Assembly: GCF_002201475.1 (NCBI RefSeq)
Contig: NZ_CP021422.1
Span: 2,852,001-2,916,000, forward strand
Direction of reading: 5' to 3'
Length of the DNA: 64,000 bases
DNA from: Acutalibacter muris
Lineage (GTDB): Bacteria > Bacillota > Clostridia > Oscillospirales > Acutalibacteraceae
Numbering within the stretch: the first letter of the stretch is position 1; each line of letters opens with the position of its first letter. The position numbers and the translations under genes were made by a program. The notes under the pieces are model-generated. The model saw only the letters and a list, made by a program, of their open reading frames with translations, had not been told where the DNA came from and did no database searches. This document shows positions 62,069 through 64,000 of this stretch, piece after piece.

Positions 62069-62845
62069 ATGCCCCTTCTAAACGTAGAACATCTAAAGAA
62101 AACCTACTCGAACCGCCTGGGCGGCGCCCAGGTCCAGGCCATAAGAGACGTGAACTTCACCGTGGAGCAGGGGGAGTTCGCCGCCATAATGGGCGAGTCC
62201 GGCTCCGGCAAGACCACCCTTTTAAACATCCTGGCCGCCCTCGACAAGCCCACCTCTGGCAGCGTGTTTTTAAATATGCGGGACATCACCACCCTTCGGG
62301 AGTCTGAGATATCCGCTTTCCGCCGGGACAACCTGGGCTTCGTGTTCCAGGACTTCAACCTTCTTGACACCTTCTCCGTCCAGGACAACATCTTTCTGCC
62401 CCTGGTGCTGGCGGGGAAAAAGTACCCGGAAATGCGGCAGCGGTTAGAACCCATCGCCGCGAGCCTTGGGATAAAGGAGCTTTTAGAGAAGTTCCCCTAT
62501 GAGATATCCGGCGGCCAGAAGCAGCGCACAGCCATCGCCCGGGCCATTATCACCCAGCCCCAGCTGATACTGGCCGACGAGCCCACCGGGGCCCTGGACT
62601 CCCGCTCCGCCGGGCAGATAATGGACATCTTCACCGGGGTGAACCGCGCCGGACAGACGGTCCTGATGGTGACCCACTCCACCCAGGCCGCAAGCCGGGC
62701 GGGCAGGGTGCTCTTTATAAAGGACGGCCAGGTCTTCCACCAGATATACCGTGGCAGCCAGACCGACGACCAGATGTACCAGAGCATTTCTGATACACTG
62801 ACAGTCCTTGCCACCGGCAGAGAGGGGGAGGAGCGGAATGTTTAA
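62069..62845 (+). CDS. bceA: BceA-type ABC ATPase
   Basis: 258 residues. Walker A IMGESGSGKTTLLNILAALD, signature YEISGGQKQRTAIARA, Walker B LILADEPTGALDS. AGGAG lies upstream of the ATG. The MacB/LolD-like family includes bacitracin-detoxification transporters. It overlaps bceB by 8 bases. Confidence 0.95.
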   Translation: MPLLNVEHLKKTYSNRLGGAQVQAIRDVNFTVEQGEFAAIMGESGSGKTTLLNILAALDKPTSGSVFLNMRDITTLRESEISAFRRDNLGFVFQDFNLLDTFSVQDNIFLPLVLAGKKYPEMRQRLEPIAASLGIKELLEKFPYEISGGQKQRTAIARAIITQPQLILADEPTGALDSRSAGQIMDIFTGVNRAGQTVLMVTHSTQAASRAGRVLFIKDGQVFHQIYRGSQTDDQMYQSISDTLTVLATGREGEERNV

Positions 62846-64000
62846 GCTGTATCCAAAGCTGGCCGTGCACAACCTTAAAAGCAGCTACCGGGTGACGGTG
62901 CCCTACCTGCTCTCGGGCTCGGGGATAATCATGATGTACTATATGCTGTTCGCCCTCACTATGGGCACCGCTGGGTCTAACTTCTACGGAGTCACAAGCT
63001 CCGCCATGGCCCTGGAGCTCGGCACATATGTCATCGCCATCTTCGGCGCCATCTTCCTCTTTTACACCAACAGCTTTTTGATGAAGCGCCGCAAGAAGGA
63101 GCTGGGGCTCTACAACATCCTTGGCATGGAGAAGCGGCATATCGCCGGAGTCCTTCTGACCGAGACGGTCCTGACCGCCGCCGTATGCCTCCTGCTGGGC
63201 CTTGGCTTCGGTATAATATTCTCAAAGATTTTCTTCCTCATACTGGAAAACTTACTGGGTATGCCCGGGGTTATCCCCTTTCTGATACCCCTCTCCGGCA
63301 TCAGGAACACCGTCATACTCTTCGCCTGTATCTTTCTGGCGACCGCCCTCTACAATATTTTGCAGGTGCGGCTTTCAAAGCCCATCGAGCTGCTCCACGG
63401 CGGGGAGATCGGCGAGAAGGAGCCCCGGGCCCACTGGCTCCTGGCCATTATAGGCGCGGTGCTTTTAGGGGCAGGGTACTACCTGGCCCTCACCATCGAG
63501 GACCCGGTGGCGGCCCTTGCCATGTTCTTTGTGGCGGTGATACTTGTGATACTGGGCACGTACCTGCTGTTCATGGTGGGCATAACCGCCATGCTGAAGC
63601 TCCTGAAGAAAAACAAGGGCTTCTACTATAAGACCCGGCACTTCACTACAGTATCGGGTATGCTCTATAGAATGAAGCAGAACGCGGCGGGCCTTGCCTC
63701 CATCTGCATACTGTTCACCTGCCTCTTGGTCACAGTTTCGACCACCTTCTCGCTGTATACCGGCATAGATGACATGATAGGCACCCGCTGCGCCCGGGAC
63801 ATAAACCTGGGCTTCACCGGCGTGAAGGAGGAGGAGTTCGACTCCGTAAAGGCCAGGGCCCAGGAGATATCCGCCGCCCATGGCGTGCAGACAGAGGACG
63901 TGCTGGAGTACCGGGCCTGGAACATGGGCGCTATCCGGCAGGGAGACGGCTTTGAGTTCAGGAACGAGACCTCGCAGGGGACTATTTACGCCTACATCAC
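62838..64000 (+). CDS. bceB: BceB-type ABC permease (partial, runs off window)
   Basis: ATG 62838, GGAGGAGCGG upstream. Starts MFKLYPKLAVHNLKSSYRVT; at least four membrane helices are seen, with the FtsX-like region MKRRKKELGLYNILGMEKRH typical of BceB, then RLSKPIELLHGGEIGEKEPR. The large external domain that senses the peptide begins near 63760 (SLYTGIDDMIGTRCARD) and continues past the window end. Works with BceA as resistance pump and as sensor for BceS. Confidence 0.94.
   Translation, partial: MFKLYPKLAVHNLKSSYRVTVPYLLSGSGIIMMYYMLFALTMGTAGSNFYGVTSSAMALELGTYVIAIFGAIFLFYTNSFLMKRRKKELGLYNILGMEKRHIAGVLLTETVLTAAVCLLLGLGFGIIFSKIFFLILENLLGMPGVIPFLIPLSGIRNTVILFACIFLATALYNILQVRLSKPIELLHGGEIGEKEPRAHWLLAIIGAVLLGAGYYLALTIEDPVAALAMFFVAVILVILGTYLLFMVGITAMLKLLKKNKGFYYKTRHFTTVSGMLYRMKQNAAGLASICILFTCLLVTVSTTFSLYTGIDDMIGTRCARDINLGFTGVKEEEFDSVKARAQEISAAHGVQTEDVLEYRAWNMGAIRQGDGFEFRNETSQGTIYAYI

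Noticed and set aside
1..64000. CRISPR arrays, tRNA and rRNA genes
   Set aside because: No regularly spaced repeats, no cloverleaf with the usual GTTCGA-type T-loop, and no rRNA-like stretch was found on reading; the ICE target is a protein gene, not a tRNA.

Overview
The window looks like a chromosomal segment of an anaerobic, spore-forming, GC-rich gut Clostridium relative (class Clostridia, probably Oscillospirales). The support is an oxygen-sensitive class III ribonucleotide reductase with its activase, GTP-dependent PEP carboxykinase, a CotJC-type spore-coat manganese-catalase gene, a BceRS-BceAB peptide-resistance locus and a Tn1549-type integrative conjugative element (ICE). No rRNA or tRNA genes and no CRISPR array were seen. 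Species cannot be named from the sequence.

Layout. 1-8930 is host core: end of hisS, aspS, an anaerobic nucleotide-reduction cluster (nrdD, a separate glycyl-radical-domain gene, surE, nrdG), pckG and a DUF1275 membrane protein. 9362-10810 is a large serine recombinase. A fragment of a cotJC-like gene follows at 10852 and is cut at codon Gly by an ICE; the rest of the gene resumes in frame at 57673. The ICE-derived region is therefore 10951-57674 (about 46.7 kb), bounded by a GG dinucleotide on both sides, as expected for a serine recombinase.

Inside the ICE, left to right: the TnpX-like recombinase, a PemK/MazF toxin, a small sigma factor with a highly structured upstream region, cargo (two radical SAM genes, HxlR, KTR proteins, a broken IS110, a redox operon TlpA/4Fe-4S/CXXC protein with its own two-component system, a MobV relaxase fragment), then the conjugation genes on the minus strand (CHAP hydrolase, sortase B, VirB4, PrgI, VirB6, Maff2, a relaxase-VirD4 deletion fusion, MobC, primase-like), small ICE genes, a lantibiotic-immunity module (lanFEG, lipoprotein, two-component system) sitting inside the broken ICE helicase/methylase gene, ParB, ParA, and a defence cluster (AbiEi, RloA/RloB). 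A second copy of the ICE right end at 52514 followed by DprA plus phosphoribosyltransferase, a truncated second rloA and an intact IS110 suggests tandem accretion of a second, mostly deleted element (52516-57674).

The ICE appears defective for self-transfer: relaxase body, VirD4 Walker A region and most of the helicase are gone, while recombinase, partition, VirB4/VirB6 and defence genes remain. It looks like a decayed ICE kept as an island of antimicrobial-peptide resistance and phage defence. The most unusual signal is that the recombinase reading frame runs through the attachment site: integrated, its last 21 residues are host-encoded; in a circle it would gain an 80-residue tail that is kept open in both copies of the right end.

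Right of the ICE (58127-64000) host genes resume: a GHL10-type glycosidase-like lipoprotein or membrane-anchored protein, a YjjG-type HAD nucleotidase, and the BceRS-BceAB locus running off the window end.
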